Below, piece by piece: positions 12,501-27,500 of a DNA stretch of 64,000 nucleotides. The notes below the pieces were generated by a model. The model was not told the DNA's origin, made no database searches, and saw only the letters and a program-made list of their open reading frames with translations. The DNA lies in contig NC_090321.1 of assembly GCF_040869045.1 (NCBI RefSeq), positions 180,763,596 through 180,827,595 of the forward strand. The letters run 5' to 3'. Position 1 is the stretch's first letter. Every line of letters begins with the position of its first letter. This stretch comes from Eurosta solidaginis (Eukaryota > Arthropoda > Insecta > Diptera > Tephritidae). The position numbers were made by a program, and so were the translations under genes.

Positions 12501-15500
12501 AATGCTCAGTAACACCTTTCGTTTGATACCCATATCGTACAAACACATTCTAGAGTCACCCCTGGCCACCCTAATGCCGACATTTCGAAAAGGTGTTCAC
12601 CTATAGACCTAATGCCCACTCCCTCTTAAAACGCTCAGTAACACCTTTCATTTGATTCCCATATCGTACAACTAGAGACACCCCTGGTCCACCTTTATGG
12701 CGATATCTCGAAACGGCGTCCACCTAGGGAACTAAGGATCACTCCTTTTCAAAATACTCATTAACAGCTTTCATTTGATACCCATATCGTACAAACATAT
12801 TCTAGAGTCACCCCTGGTCCACCTTTATGGGGATTTCTCGAAAAGGTGTTCACCTATAGAACTAAAGCCCATTCCCTTTTAAAATACTCATTATCACCTT
12901 TCATTTGATACCCATATCGTACAAACACATTCTAGAGTCAGCCCTGGTCCACCTTTATGGCGATATCCCTAAATGGCGTCCATCCATAGAACTATGGCCT
13001 ACTCTCTCTTAAAATACTCTTTAATACCTTCCATTTGATACACATGTCATACAACCACATTCCAGGGTTACCCTAGGTTCATTTTCCTACATGGTGATTT
13101 TCCTTATTTTGTCTCCATAGCTCTCAACTGAGTATGTAATGTTCGGTTACACCCGAACTTAGCCTTCCTTACTTGTTTTTTTTTAAAAATGAGATAAAAG
13201 GGTTAGTATATTATTTGTAAGTAGCAAACAATAAATGAAATTGATGCCCAGCAAAAACTATTAATGTGCTTATTTACATACTGAAGTGATGTGATAATTC
13301 ATAAATAAAACACGTTTTATTATAAACAAATGTAATTCAAGATATTGGGTTTTTTTTTTAATTTTATGATATGAGAAAATAACCGCCTTATGAGGTCATG
13401 TTTAGCGCTATAAAACTACTTACTAAGATGAAAGTGATTTACTGTTCTCACTTAGAAACGAATTACTATAATTGAGCTGTTAGATGAACAAAATATTTTT
13501 GAATATTTCCTCAAAAAACTACATTTGTTTACAATGAAATGTGCAATGCTATGAATGCAACTAACTTTTATTTACAAAATGAGGCATGCAGTATTTGGCG
13601 GGGACAAAGAATATAACAGAAAACTGAAAAGCGTCGTAATAGATTTGAAATGAAAAATTTTTACATTAAGAAAACATTCCGGAATTTAAAAACATTCGAC
13701 CAAATTTATTTCTACCGTTAATAAACCTTCATGATGATAAAGTCATTATCTTCCGTTGAAAAATAATAGATTTTTCTGGCCTTACTCTCTGTCCTCACCA
13801 AAATATCTATATTTATATTTACATATATATTTAATTTCAATTTGAAATACATTATTATCTTGGTATGAGTGGGTGCGTATTCAATGTTTGTTAAAAGAAA
13901 AATTTTAAAACAAATGAATTTAAAAGTGAAACCCACAAGCAAATATTTCTTTGGAAACTATTTGAGAGTTGTTTTTAATTACATAAATATTAAAATTAAT
14001 ACATACATATGTATATTTCTTAGTATATTTATTAATATGTAACTATATTTATAAGAATACTACAATAAATACTGTTTACGTCTTGAGGTTTTAAAATTTT
14101 TTTATACTAAGAATTGCGCAATATGTTCATTTAAAGGCAGTTGGCGAAATATATGTGCTTCTCTATTTTTCCTGCTCTTCGGATTTTGAATTTTTGTTTG
14201 ATCCTAAAATTGATAGGTGGGCACTGAACAATAAATACATATTATTTCATTGGTTTAAATTTGTAAATATTTCATTTATTTACACCAGCGAAGAAATAGC
14301 AATTTTTTTAAATTTGATCAATCAATTCTCTTATTTTTATTCACGATATTTTAAGAAAAAGCTTCTATAAATTTTGTAATTGAAACTAAGCAAGTCAATC
14401 TCAAAACGTTTTCGAGAAAATTAAAAAAAAATGTAAACTTTTTATTTGGGGTTCTCGGAACTTTTTTGAGTATGAAGTTTTGTAGCCCAATCAATTTTAG
14501 TCTAACAAAGCATAAATTATAGTACTCTCGAAATTCGCATTGATTTTTCAAAATTTTTTTAAAGGGTGTGTATCTCATTTCCTATGGTGGAGAAATGAAA
14601 ACATCTTCGCAAAATTATTATTAAAAATCAATGGGAATTTCGATAGACCAATAATTTGTAGGAAAATTGATTGGGCTACAAAACTGCATACTTAAAAAAA
14701 AATTAGAGAACTCCAAATAAAAAGTTCGAAATTTTCATAAAAATTTCTCGACGTTCGAGTTTTTTCAAAAACGTTTTTGAGATAGGTTTGGATGGCTGCG
14801 GTTATAAAATATATTAAAATTTTTTACAAAATATAGAAAATAAAAAAAAAACAAAGAAATTTGAAAGGAATTGCCGGTGTTATTTTTTGCTCGCAGCTGT
14901 ATATACTGCGGCTCAGTGTTGTAACGACTTGGTAAATGTATACCAGCGGAGAAGGAGATTATTAATTCCGATGTAGTCTCGATTATTTCGAAAACACTGC
15001 TGGAAATAATACCGCAAATATCCTGAAAAAATATTCGCCAAATTATAATGCAAACAATATGAAAATAATCTGAAGATTATCCGGAAAAGTACCGAAATTA
15101 TCTTGAAAACAAACCCAAAATGTTCAAGAGATGGTACTGAAATCTTCCCGAAAGCTATATCTATCCCGAATACAATACCGGAACTGTACCATAACGGTCT
15201 TGAAAAATAGCCGGAATGATCTCGAATATTTCCGAAATCAATTTGGAAATGATGTGGAGATAACCCCGACATGATCCCAAAGTACTTCGGACTTCCAAAC
15301 ACCTTTCAGATCCAAAAATATTATTGTAAAAGTATCTATATTTTCCAAAATTGTTCGGCTTATATTTATATGACTTTCATACTGAATATTATTGGTCAAA
15401 GTCAATAAATATAAAGCTAAAGCGATAAAAAAAATTAAAAGGTAACGGTTCTCAAGGAGCATGGAACCCCAAGAGCAAGTATACGCTGCCTCAGTTTTTT

Positions 15501-18500
15501 TTCCATCAAACCTTCTGGCAGTGATGCATGATTATCTTACACAACTTTCGTCAAATAAATTTGTATCACATACATATGTTAGCATATCAATTACCTTTAC
15601 CATTTACCCATCACGAGCCCTCACTTATTCGGCGATTATATGCGTTTTGTTCAAAAATTTTATAAAATTCATACCAGTGTTTGCACATAGTTTGCAAATT
15701 TTTCTCATTTGCTTTATGTACGTAGAACAGCGCACGTGCAGTGCATAAAAGAAAAAAAAAAACACCTAAAAAAAGTCATTGTCAGTGAAACATCGAAAAG
15801 GTGCACAAAAACTTGTTGAGGTCCTGTTACTTGTATGTATGTCAAGGTTTTTAGTAGTGAATATGAAGTAGGCGCATCACGCCTCCTTGCGCACATTTAA
15901 TGTTTTCTTTTGACTGAACTTTTACTTGTAATCGCACATTTTTTTTCAATATTTCTTTGAACTATTTCTACATAGTTTTCTTTTCCAAATTTTATTTAGC
16001 TTTGGTTTTTTTTTTTTGGCACAAATTTTGCCGTTTCTTTTTCTTTTTAATTGCTATCGCTTGACATTTTCCACTCTGTATAGCTACTTTTTCTTACTTG
16101 AATCGGAAACCTGCGATTTCACTTCCGGGCTTTTGTTTACTTGCCGAAAGCACAAAGGCTTAAAAGCTGTGAATATTCAGTGACTTTTTATGCATGTGTA
16201 GTAGTTATACACACATGAATAGTATTAGTGTATGCATTTGTATTTATTTGTATGCGTTTTAAGCCAAGTCAGGCCTGCATTGCCTTTTTCTTGTACAGAA
16301 GCCCCTTATATTTATAACAGGCGCACAAAAACAGTCGTATAAATCTGATCTAAAATACAGTTTCATAATACCCTGTAAGAAACTAAATTGAAATTTCTAC
16401 ACTCATAAACTTGGACCGAGAGCCACGCGCATGCAATAAAAAAAAAATACAAATTATAATAATTTTGTCTTTACTTAGTGAGATCTGACTCAGAGCTCAT
16501 TAAAAAAAATAAGCTAAAAAATTAGTTGTCATATATAAGCTAAAGTCGAGTTTCGCTGTTATTCTTTTTGCCATGGAAATTTTCGTATGCCGTAAAGTGG
16601 GATAAAGTGCTTGCATTTTTTCAAGGGAGACCGGGGCAGGTGGACTGAGGTGTTAGCTCGGCAATGGCATTGAACCTGGATGTTATACATCACAACACCT
16701 CAAAAGAGACAGTGGGAGGAAGGGGTTTTAAAAAAAATACGACGATAAAAGACAGTGGAAAAAAAGATAAAGGGAGAAATAACGGAAACAGGAAGCTAAA
16801 GGCAGCATGAGTGTTGGAAACGTCGTGATCCGCCGATTACACCGAAGGTCCTTAAAGAAAAGTTTTTCTTAGCGGGGGGAAACTATTCGAGTGTGTTTCT
16901 GTGCCATGAAAAGCTTCTCGATATTGCCATGATAGCTCGGCAATGGCATTGAACTTGGATGCTATAACTCACAACAACTCAAAAGAGACAGTGGGAGGAA
17001 AGGGTGTTAAAAGAAGTACGGCGATAAAAGACAGTACAAAAAATGTAAAGGGAGAAATACCGGAATAACGAAAAGCTAAAGACAGCATGAGTGTTGGAAA
17101 CGTCGTGACCCGCCGATTATCACCGAAGTTTTTCTTAGCGGGCCGCCCCTCGGCAGTGATTTGGAAAACTATCCGAGTGTGTTTCTGTGCCATGAAAAAC
17201 ACCTCGGTGAAAATGCATCCGCATTGCAGATACCGTTCGGAGTCGGCATAAAGCATGTATGGGACCTACAATTTTTATGCAAAATTAAATGGAGCACAAC
17301 GCCAATTAGAAGAGAAGCTCGGCATAAATCTCTTTGGATGTTAATTGTTCCAAGTATTTAATTTTAATTTTTCAAGTAAACCAAGGTTCGGGCAGGAAGC
17401 TTGCTCCGAGTATTCTTAACAGGCTAGAAATTATGTAACAAAGATATTAAAGAGCTTCTTAGTAGTTTATCTATAGTGAAACCGGAAAAGTAAATAGTTT
17501 GGCTCGAACTGGAGCTCAAGGTCTTAACAATCTATTTTTTTTTTTTTTTGACATTATTATTGTTTCACATTATTATCATATTATTATTATTAATTGTATT
17601 AGACCTGGTTTACATATAGCGAGATTATTTTCATATTCGTACTTAACTCCAAATCGTTAGTTATATAACTAGATTTGCCATATAGATTTTTTCTTCGATA
17701 ATCGGTAATTATGAACAAGATTTAGAGATGCGGTTTTTTTGTTTTCAAAGAAAAATATAATAAAAGTCCCACCTCTAGAGTGTAATCTCTATTTGGAAGC
17801 ACAAAATAAAAAGTAAACGTGAAAATTTGACAGAAAATAATCTAGTTCCCAGGGATGGAACATATTGTGACGAATATTTTCATCACTAAACGATACTACT
17901 ATCACTAGGCCGATACTAAGCAGCCACTCGTATTTACGTAAACAAATCAATCATCATGTACACACATACATACAAGGTAGCAGAGAGATACTCACAAACA
18001 AAAGTAATCATCGGCCGAACTAGTACTCAGTTATGCACACGCATATGGCTACAAATTACAAATATACATGTATATAGCTGGTAAACAAGCATGAAGTTCA
18101 CGAAATTACTAGACCTTAGGAGAAATGGGTGAACGAAGAAACCGAGAGTATAAAAGCAGAGCAAGCTGAGGCATGACTAAGTAGTTTGATTTAAACACGC
18201 AATTAGTTGTGAAGTAAGAGTTATTGTGAAGTACACTCAAAGTAGTATAATAGAGACCATTTTACATTATTTCATATTGGAGTTATTCATTCAATAGTTT
18301 AGGGTTTCGAACGTTAGCAGAAGCTGTAAAATAAGCGGAGTTTTCCTAAATTCGTTATACATTAACGATTTATTGTAGATTAAGGCATGTGTAAACGTGG
18401 TCTTAGAATAGAAGAAGAAGTTTTCTTACAGCTGCAAAAACAGCGCTGTTAGACCTATTTCGAGAGTAGCTACGCGTCAAATGGTTAACAACCTGGTGGT

Positions 18501-21500
18501 CTGTGTTTCTCTTAAAACCATATTTATACTTCGTGTAAGCAACCGTTCCATTCCAGAGTTGTGGCATCTGTTGTTAAGACGCTTTGAATGAAGAACTCTT
18601 TTCACTTTCACGTGTTCTTGGAAATGCTAATAATTATTGGTGTTTGTGGGCCTGTTAAACTGTGGATTTATTTCGAGCTAGTAGACTTAACAATAATATA
18701 AAAACCAATTACGAATTAATTCTATCTCAAACAAATTGGGACTTGAGCTGGTGCTTGTGATATCCGGGTAACGAAAAGTTCTAATATGAAATGGTGGCCA
18801 TGGAAATTTTAATTTAAAAGTTAAGTTTATTGATTTAAAGGGGAAGGGGGAGGGGATTGTAGTAGAAAGTATGAGAACGAGTGTGGGAGAGAAGGGGCGA
18901 TGGAGAGCAATGGTGAGAGGGAGGGAGGGAGAGAGAAAGGCAGAGGGGAAGTGGGAGAAAACGGAGAGGGATAGGAAGATGACGAGCTTTGTATCTTTTT
19001 GCAAATCTTATCTTATAGTCAGCTACCTTCGTTTTCAATGCAACCAGTTTACCGTTTAAGTAATACGATCTTAAAGTGCTAGTTTGTTGGAGCCATACAA
19101 AAATTAATCGTTTGTGCTTAAAACTGAGTGATGTCGTCTATCTAAGCTTATGCCAAAACTGTATTTTGTTTAACACAGTAATGCTAAACTTTTGCAAATC
19201 GTTATTCGCCCTGTTGAGTTCGCCGATTGTGAATATTATGTTCCAGCCCATATTCGCACATTTGTTAGCTGAAAATTTAGGTCACTCATACGCCGTGTAG
19301 AACGAAAACCCTCATCTGCAGATACATACATAGTATATACGATGAAAGAATTTACTTAAGGGAAAAGATAGTGATAATTTGAGCAAGTACAAAATATAGT
19401 CAGATAATTAAAACAGTGATTGAAAATGCTGTATTACTCTGGAGTTTTTTTTGCTGCTCTAGCTCGGAACAATAAGAGAGCATAAAGCAGAGCCGTACCA
19501 TCTTTTGCCTGCTACGAGTTACGTCGTGTTTAAGAGCGGGACAAATAGTCAAATAAAAACTCCATATGAAATGCTATTTGAAGTGGAGCGAGAGCAGAAC
19601 TTCGAATTTTATCGCGCTACTACTTTTCTACAACATTTTTTTAATGGACGTTGTGGCAGCGCGCTGCCCTCAAGTGACCCAATGAAACCAGGCTAATCCT
19701 CTTCACGCAATCGATTTACATCTCTCGATCTAACTGCTGCTTGCGGTAGATGACTTCACTGATCCTCTTCACAACTCTGCACGGGCCTTCCCAACTGCAC
19801 CAAAATTTGGATGAAACACCTTTCCGCCAGTGAGGGTTGTATAACAGTACCAAATCTCCCTCCAAGAAACCTTCCGAATTGTGGTTCTTGTCAAACCTAT
19901 GTTTCATCTTACTACTCATTACCCTGGTTCATTCCCTCACACTCTGTTGTTTGGCCAATGAACTACTTCGTAGAGCTTGCGCTTGACGGATTGGCTTTGC
20001 ATAATCATTATCGTTCCGACGCTTCACAACAGTAGTGTGCCCTGGCTTGAAACCACCCTTGCATTCTTTCTGCGAAATTCTTTCCTTAGTTTTAGTGCGT
20101 CCATTTGGGTTTGACAATGCCAGTGTTTCTCTCGCAGGTATCTTTGATTTTGCTTTGTTTGGCCCATTCATTCCATCAACTTTTACCTCTGCCTTTCGTG
20201 ACCTTTGTCGACTCTTCTCCACCAGTACTCCATTACTGCTTAACCCTTTTTCCAAACTGAAGTTAAGTGACACATCCTGGTTCTCATAGCGCATAATGCT
20301 TCTCCGCATATCGATGCTGATGTCATGGTCAACTAAGAAGTCCACTCTCCGCCACAACTAATTTGTGTAGAACCATGCCCTTCCCAATTAAGACTTCACA
20401 GATCACTGCTCGCAGGACTTGGTTATACTCCCCAGTGACAGTACGGAACCTTGCTCCAGGTAATGGCTTTACTCTCCTGTTGACCAAATCAGATCAAATC
20501 AAGGAATGAGATGCGCCCGTATCTACAGTTAGTACACGTTCTTTGCCATTCACATTCCATCTGACGGTAAGACTACTTGATTTCCTTCATATTTTCGATA
20601 CAGATATCACAGGACATTCAAACCCTGGAGCTAGCTCTCGATCTCTACATTTTACTCGCTCCTGCTCATCCCCTCCAGCTTTGTTATTAAGACCGCCCAT
20701 GCTGTTGAAACCACTAGGATCAAGATCGCAATGACGTGCAATGTGACCGGGCTTCCTGCATTTGAAGCATTTGGTAACTCTTTCACTCCGCCTTTGCGAT
20801 CGTTTCAGCGCCTCCAATATTGTGTTCACCCAGTCTGGCCTTTCTACCTCCACACGTCGTGCTTTGAACGCTGGCTTACACAGAAGTGGTGCTGTTTCCT
20901 GAATCAGAGCCTGTGATACCGTTTCTGCGAATGTAGGTTTTGGGTTTGCGTATGTCGCTCGATTCGTTTCCACGTCCCGTATGCCATTTATAAAGCTCTG
21001 GATTTTTACCCTTTCGGTGTATTCCACGGGTACGTCCGCATTCGCTAAATGTGCCAGCCTTTCAACATCCGACGCAAACTCTTGCAATTTTTCACCAGGC
21101 CTTTGGAAGCGGTTCAGTAACTCCATTTGGTATATCTGTCCCCCATGCTCGGTTCCGTATTGTCTCTCTAGAGCGCCAATCAATGCTTCATAATTCTTCC
21201 GTTTGTACTCTGGAATTTTCTGCAAGATTTCAGCTGTAGGCCCTTTCAATGCCACGAACAGTGCAGCAACTTTATCTTCAGCATTCCAGTTGTTCACTGC
21301 TGCAGTCTTCTCGAACTGTAGTTTAAAGATCTGGAAAGGAACAGAACCGTTGAAAGATGAAGTTTTTACCTTCGTATTACTCGCTGAAGCAGCCGGGCGA
21401 TTAAGTTGCAATTCCTGTATACGACCTCTCAAAACATCCACCTCTGCCTCGATTTTTTCTTCAAACTGCATTATTTTTTCGTCCATGCGCGTTTCGTGTT

Positions 21501-24500
21501 TTGATGATATACGCGTCTCTTGTGCTTCTAGTTGTACTGTTATGCGTGTATCTTTTTCTTTCAGTTGTGTTGCCATATGTCTTTTGTTCTTCCAGCTGCG
21601 ATGAAATTTGTGTTTCCTGTGTTGAATCTTGGCTGTTATACGGTTATCCTGCGTTTCCAGTTGGGATGCTATACTTGTCTTCTGTTCTTCCAGTTGAGAT
21701 GACATTTGTGACGACATTTCTGAAAGGCGTGCCTCCTGTGCTTCCATATTGGATGTTACTGTCGATGCTTGTGCAGATATTGCAGCCAAAATCGTGTTCA
21801 AGTCTGTGCTCGTAACTGTCTGCGATCTTTCGTTTTTCTCTTAAATTTTTGTTGTTTTCTCGTCGCCATCAAGATGAAAGACATACTCTTCCACGTTAAT
21901 TCCTTCAGCTTCCATTGCCTCTCGTAGTCTTGCCTGAAGTTCGAGTTTATTGCCGGTTGTATTCAATCCACGGCGCGGCTTTTATACTCTTCGGTTTCTT
22001 CGTTTGCATATTTCTAGGCGTTTCTATTATTTACTATTTGTTTACCAGCTATAAACTCTCCAGCTATAACTACAGATGCACGTTATAGCTTCGCATATGC
22101 GCGTGTATATGTGAGTGATACTTCCATCGTTGATTGCCTACATTTGGGAGTATCTCAGATATATGCATGTGTTTGTGCGTTTCTCTCCGCTGTTTGTATG
22201 GACATATGTGTAGACATAATTATTAATTTGTTTACGTATATACAAGTGTTCCAGATTGCTTTATTGTTGTTGTGGCTTTATTTACTTAGTTTCAGATTAG
22301 TGATGTGAGTATCACTTAGTGTCACTAATATTCGTCACAATATAATAACTTTTTTTTTTGCTATGGAAAACAACAAAAACAAGAAGCTACAACAGCTCCT
22401 TTAAGGCCGAAAAATAAAACCACAATTACAAAAACAACAACATTACATATAATACCGAACAGAGCAAAAAGCATTATTTTCATTTGAGTTTTTATTCTGC
22501 TATTTGCTCTGATTTAAAACATGACGTAGCTCGTAGTAAAGCATCAGATATTCTACTGCTTTTTTATGCTGCGGCTCACCTCTATGCTCTGTTCTTGTTC
22601 CGAGCCAGAGCAGTACCACAACATATTTTTCGTTGCTATTGCTGCTCTGGTATAGCAAAAAACACTGAATCAAACTCTTTCATCGTTTAGTTCAAAACGC
22701 AAAAGCTGTTGCTCCAATAACAAATACAAATATTTCGTCAAGAGAAAATAATTGTGTCTATATCCCTAAAGTATTAAATAGAAACACTTACTCTTGTTAC
22801 CTAAAATACTTAAGCTACCAACTTAGTAAATAAATTTACTACGTTCCGAGATATTCTTAGCTGCTTGAAAAGTTAACGCCATCAAAAATGAGCTCCTCGC
22901 TTTTACCCTTTATTTTCATATACTTGACATTTCGAGTTGGGTGAGATGGCTGCTTGACAGCTAACTACTGCCGCTAGGCTGCTGCCACTGCATTTGATGA
23001 GCTTATTATTGTGCATTTGATAATCCACTTCAACAACAACAAAAACAGCAAGGACAGCCCAGAAATAGAACGCAAATAGCCCGCCTGTTACTAGAGAAAA
23101 TTAACGGCAATGAATAGCTTTCAATTTTCTATGAGCATGAGTATGTATATAATTTGCATGTAGATCTGTAGTTAGCTCCTTTCTGCGTTTGAATTGATTT
23201 TCTAAGCAGTATTTTGCTTGTCAGAAAGGCTACATGAATGCGTGTCACACAAAAGCTTAGTAAACATTGCGCAATGTCAATAACTTACGCCAGCTGATAT
23301 CAGCAAACTTTATACCCTCACATGTGTGGCGCAGTTGGATTTAGTTTTAGATTTGTTTTATGATGCTGTGGCACATAGAAAATCCAATGCCAGTGGCGAT
23401 GTAAAAATAAATGAATGAAAATATTCAATGGCTGTGTAAACTTTGTTGCTACATTTGTTTGAAATTACATCATATTAAGGGAATGAGAAAGCGAAAACTT
23501 TCTAGTTTGTCAGTTTATGTCAATAAGAAGGTGATGCTGTCAATAATGATGATGAATGTTGGCTAAAATGCATCCTTTCAAGGTTATTATCCATGTACGG
23601 TTGCATTGACAGTGGCGTAAGGTGGGCGAATTTCAAATAAAAAATTGTTATTTATGTTTTCGTAAAATTTTGGGCAAGTTCCTTTGTTATATTTAAAGTT
23701 TTAATTAAGAAAGGATATTTGATATAGCAATTTGTTTTTTTTTTTTTTTTTTTGCTATTGTTACGTGCTATTTTTTACAACTTTTTGAATTTTATTTTAA
23801 TTGTTTAGCTTGTTTTTTATTGCATTGTGTATTTGTTTTAGTATTTTGTTTAATATAAAAACACATTTTTTTTAAACAAAAAGTCGCAATCTGCCTCAAA
23901 ATATTGCACAATTTTTAGTAATTATTTTCTACCTATAATAAACTTAAAAAAAAAAGGTTAACAAAATTGTAGTTAAATCAACTTACATCTGTCATCTTCA
24001 TCGAGGAATATACAACTTATGAATATTGCGCCTAGGATACCAAGTACCTGAAATAAAAAGAATAAAATACATAGAATATGTTAAAATGAATTTTTATAGC
24101 TCTTTTAAAAAAAAAACTAATGTTATAAATTATAAATTTAACTCCCTTATTATACTCAGCGTGCTTTGCATACACAGTATGTAAACTTTACCAACATAAC
24201 GGTTGGTTGTACAGGTATAAAATAATCGAGATAGATATAGACTTTATATCAAAATCATCAGTATCGAAAAAAATTAGATTGAGACATGTCCGTCCGTCCG
24301 TCCGTCCGTCTGACAATCCGTTAACACGATAACTTGAGTAAATATTGAGATATCTTCACCAAATTCGGTATACGGGCTTATCTTGACCTAAAATAGATTG
24401 GCATTGAAAATGAGTGAAAACGAATGATAACCACGCCCACTTTTTATATATATAACATTTTGGAAAACACAAAGAACCTGATTATTTAGTACGTAATACA

Positions 24501-27500
24501 CCTAGAATGTTGAAATGATGTGTAGACTGATATTGAGACTTTTGATACAAATTTTAAAACAGTTTTGAAAATAGGCGTGGCACTGTCCACTTGTGATAAA
24601 ATCAATTTTCCAAATATTAATTATATATAAGGCATGTTTTCAAGAAAAATTAACGAAATGTGTTAAGGACCACGCCCACTTTTATATAAAAGATTTTTAA
24701 AGGGGTCGTGGACGAATAAAATAAGCTTTATCTTTGCAATAAAGAGCTTTACATCAACTATATTTATTTTCGCAAGTGGAATTATAACAAGAAATGGAAA
24801 CATTTTTTGAGAATGGGCGTGGCACCACCCCATTTATGACTAAGCAATTTTATATGTCTCGGGCGCCATAACTCCAAGAAAACCTACCGGATCTTGATAA
24901 GAATAGCAGAAAATATTTCTAGTAAAAATGGACGGTATTGGTAAAAAAGGACCACGCCTACTTTTACATAAAATAACTTAAAAAGGGTCATAGACGAGGA
25001 TAATAAGCTATAGTTTAACGAAAATTAGTATTGTATCAATGATATTTCACTTACCAAGTTTTATTGTAAGAGGAAATTGGACGACATTTTTTTTTAAATG
25101 GGCGATGCCGCGTGCTATGTAGATAAGTAACTTATCTCAAATGAATTGTACAATTGAAGCTCACGCTGAGTATATAATGTTCGGTTACACCCGAACTTTG
25201 ACACCCTTACTTGTTTATATATGTTTTAACAAATTTTAAATTTGTTTGCTTAAAATTTTTGCAATCTCTGGCAATTTTAAATATATATTTTTTTTCTTAC
25301 TTTCAAACTAAAGTTTTGATTTTTTTTTTATATTTTTCTTTCTACGATTTTTTTCTGATTTTCAAATATTTTTCTACAATATTTAATAATAATTTTGTAC
25401 AAAAGTAGTTTTAAAGATAGATATTCAAGATCTTGAATTTTAGTCGTCTGCTCATCTAATACATTTCTAAATTTTAATGAGTTACAGACGCCTTCACAAT
25501 GCGCCAACTCTTGGAAAAACCCGCGAAAAAAGAATCGACACACATCACCTCTTCGTCGATTTTGAAGCCGCCTTTAGCAGCACGAAAAGGAGCTGCCTAT
25601 ATGCCGCTATGTCTGAATTTGGTTTCCCCGCAAAACTTATACGGCTGGGCAAAATGACGTTGAGCAACACCATCAGCTCAGTCAGAATTGGGAAAGACCT
25701 CTCTGAGCCGTTCGAAACTAAACGAGATTTCAGACAGGGCGACCCCCTATCGTGCGATTTCTTTAATTTGATGCTGGAGAAAATTATATCAGCTGCAGAA
25801 CTTAACCGCTCTGGAATAATATTCTATAAAAGCGTGCAATTACTGGCATATGCTGATGACATTGATATCATCGGCTTAAACACCCGCGCCGTTAGTTCTG
25901 CTTACTCCAAACTGGAAAAAGAAGCGGTAAAGATTGGTTTGATGGTGAATGAGGACAAAACGAAGTACCTGCTGTCATCGAGCAAAGAGTCAGCGCATAT
26001 GCGCCTTGCCAACCACGCTACCGTTGGCAGCCATAATTTCGAAATAGTAAAAGACTTCGTTTATTTGGGAACCAGCATCAACACTAGCAACAACATCAGT
26101 CTGAAATACAGCGAAGAATCACTCTCGCCAATAAATGCTACGTTGGACTAGGTAGGCAATTGAAAAGTATAGTCCTCTCTCGGCAAACGAAAATCATACT
26201 CTACATGTCACTTATCGTACCCGTCCTGCTATATGGGGAAGAAGCATTGACCATGACAACAGAAGATGAAGCGGCTCGGGGAGTGTTCGAGAGAAAAGTT
26301 CTTCGAAAGATTTATGGACCTCTACGCGTTGGCGATGGCGAGTACCGAAGAAGATTTAACGATGAGCTGTACCCAGACATCAACATAGTCCAGCGAATTA
26401 AAATGCAGCGGCTGCGCTGGATAGGCCATGTTATGTGAATCAAAGATGACGCTCCGGCCAAGAAAGTGTTTCTATCGGAACCCGCCTATGGAAGCAGAGG
26501 TAGAGGCCGGCCCCACTCCGTTGGAAGGACCAGGTGGAAAACGATTTAAACACCCTTGGTGTGACCAATTAGCGCCGGTTGGCAGAGAGAAGGAGCGACT
26601 GGCGCGCCTTGTTGGACGGTCATAACCGTTTAAACGGTTAAGCGCCAATTAAGTAAGGAAGTAATAGACGCCTTTAACAATAATTTGTTTATATATTAAA
26701 TAATTATGCTCTATTATGACAGAGAAACTGAAACGAATTAACCACACCGGTCGACGTAACAGCTATTTCCGTCCTGTCAAAGATTTAATCATATGCCTTT
26801 GAATTTTTAAATTAGAAAATGTATCCTTCACGAGCTGAGATCGAATACGAGTCGTAAAATTTCTAATCCCGCATGCCTATCATTAGGTTATGACTACGTA
26901 TGTATGTATGCTGCCTAATTCACCTATGTCAGCCGGTATGTTTAATTCTTTTCAGTTTTTCCATTAAAGTTTACAAATGGATAGATATTTAAAAAAAAAT
27001 TATCTAATATATAAAATTCTTCTGTCACAGTTTTAGAGGCTTAACCCCTCCGAAAGGGCTGAACCGATTCTCATGAAATTTTGTGAGCATATTGAGTAGG
27101 TCTGAGAATCGGACAACGTCTACCTTTTTGCGCTACGTGCCTAGGGTCTTGAGATCAAAACGTGGACCCGGGTACCCCCAGAATGTATTTATACAATATG
27201 GATATCAAATGAACGCTGTTGATGAGTGCTTTAGTACAGGGTAGTTTTCATACCTAATGGTGACTAGGGTCTCGAGATATAGGCCAAAACGTGGATCAGG
27301 GTAACACTAGGATGTGTTTTTACATTATGGGTATCAAATTGAAGCTGTTCATGTGTGCTTTAGTACAGAGTAAGTTTTATGCTGCTGGGTGACTAGGATC
27401 TCGAGATATAGGCCAAAACGTGGACCCGGATACACCTAAAATGTGTTTTTACATTATGGGTATCAAATTGAAGCTGTTGATGTGTTTTAGTACAGAATAA

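Larger units (their letters stand above)
4411..13175 (+). mobile_element. DINE-1/HINE-like (Helentron-associated) element, copy 1, split by a LOA LINE
   Basis: Starts TTATACTCAG after a T run and ends with a hairpin (GTTCGG, loop, CCGAAC at 13141-13157) followed by CTTACTTG and a T run. It carries a (GTCC)n microsatellite at 4554-4603 and many short blocks of the type ccacgcccacttt. Insertion between T residues, an internal GTCY microsatellite and a 3' stem-loop are the hallmarks of DINE-1/HINE elements. The same ends recur at 24151-25213 (plus) and 29814-33782 (minus). Net length without the nested LINE is about 3.1 kb, of which about 1.7 kb is a 128-bp tandem array. There is no coding capacity of its own. 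Family assignment rests on architecture, not on a database match. Confidence 0.65.
19640..22339 (-). mobile_element. Internally deleted Ty3/Gypsy LTR retrotransposon (minus)
   Basis: On the minus strand: 5' LTR start TGTGACGAATATTAGTGACA at 22339 (preceded by atat), truncated LTR to about 21965, gag (21801-20587), protease remnant with D-T-G-A-S (about 20540), downstream pol piece to 19929, then directly an integrase C-terminal piece (19919-19716). Reverse transcriptase, RNase H and the integrase core are missing and no 3' LTR is seen. The 5' LTR belongs to the family of the two solo LTRs in the window. Confidence 0.85.

Noticed and set aside
11400..13085. CRISPR-like array of regular repeats
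   Set aside because: Units are adjacent ~128-bp tandem repeats without unique spacers, inside a eukaryotic transposon.
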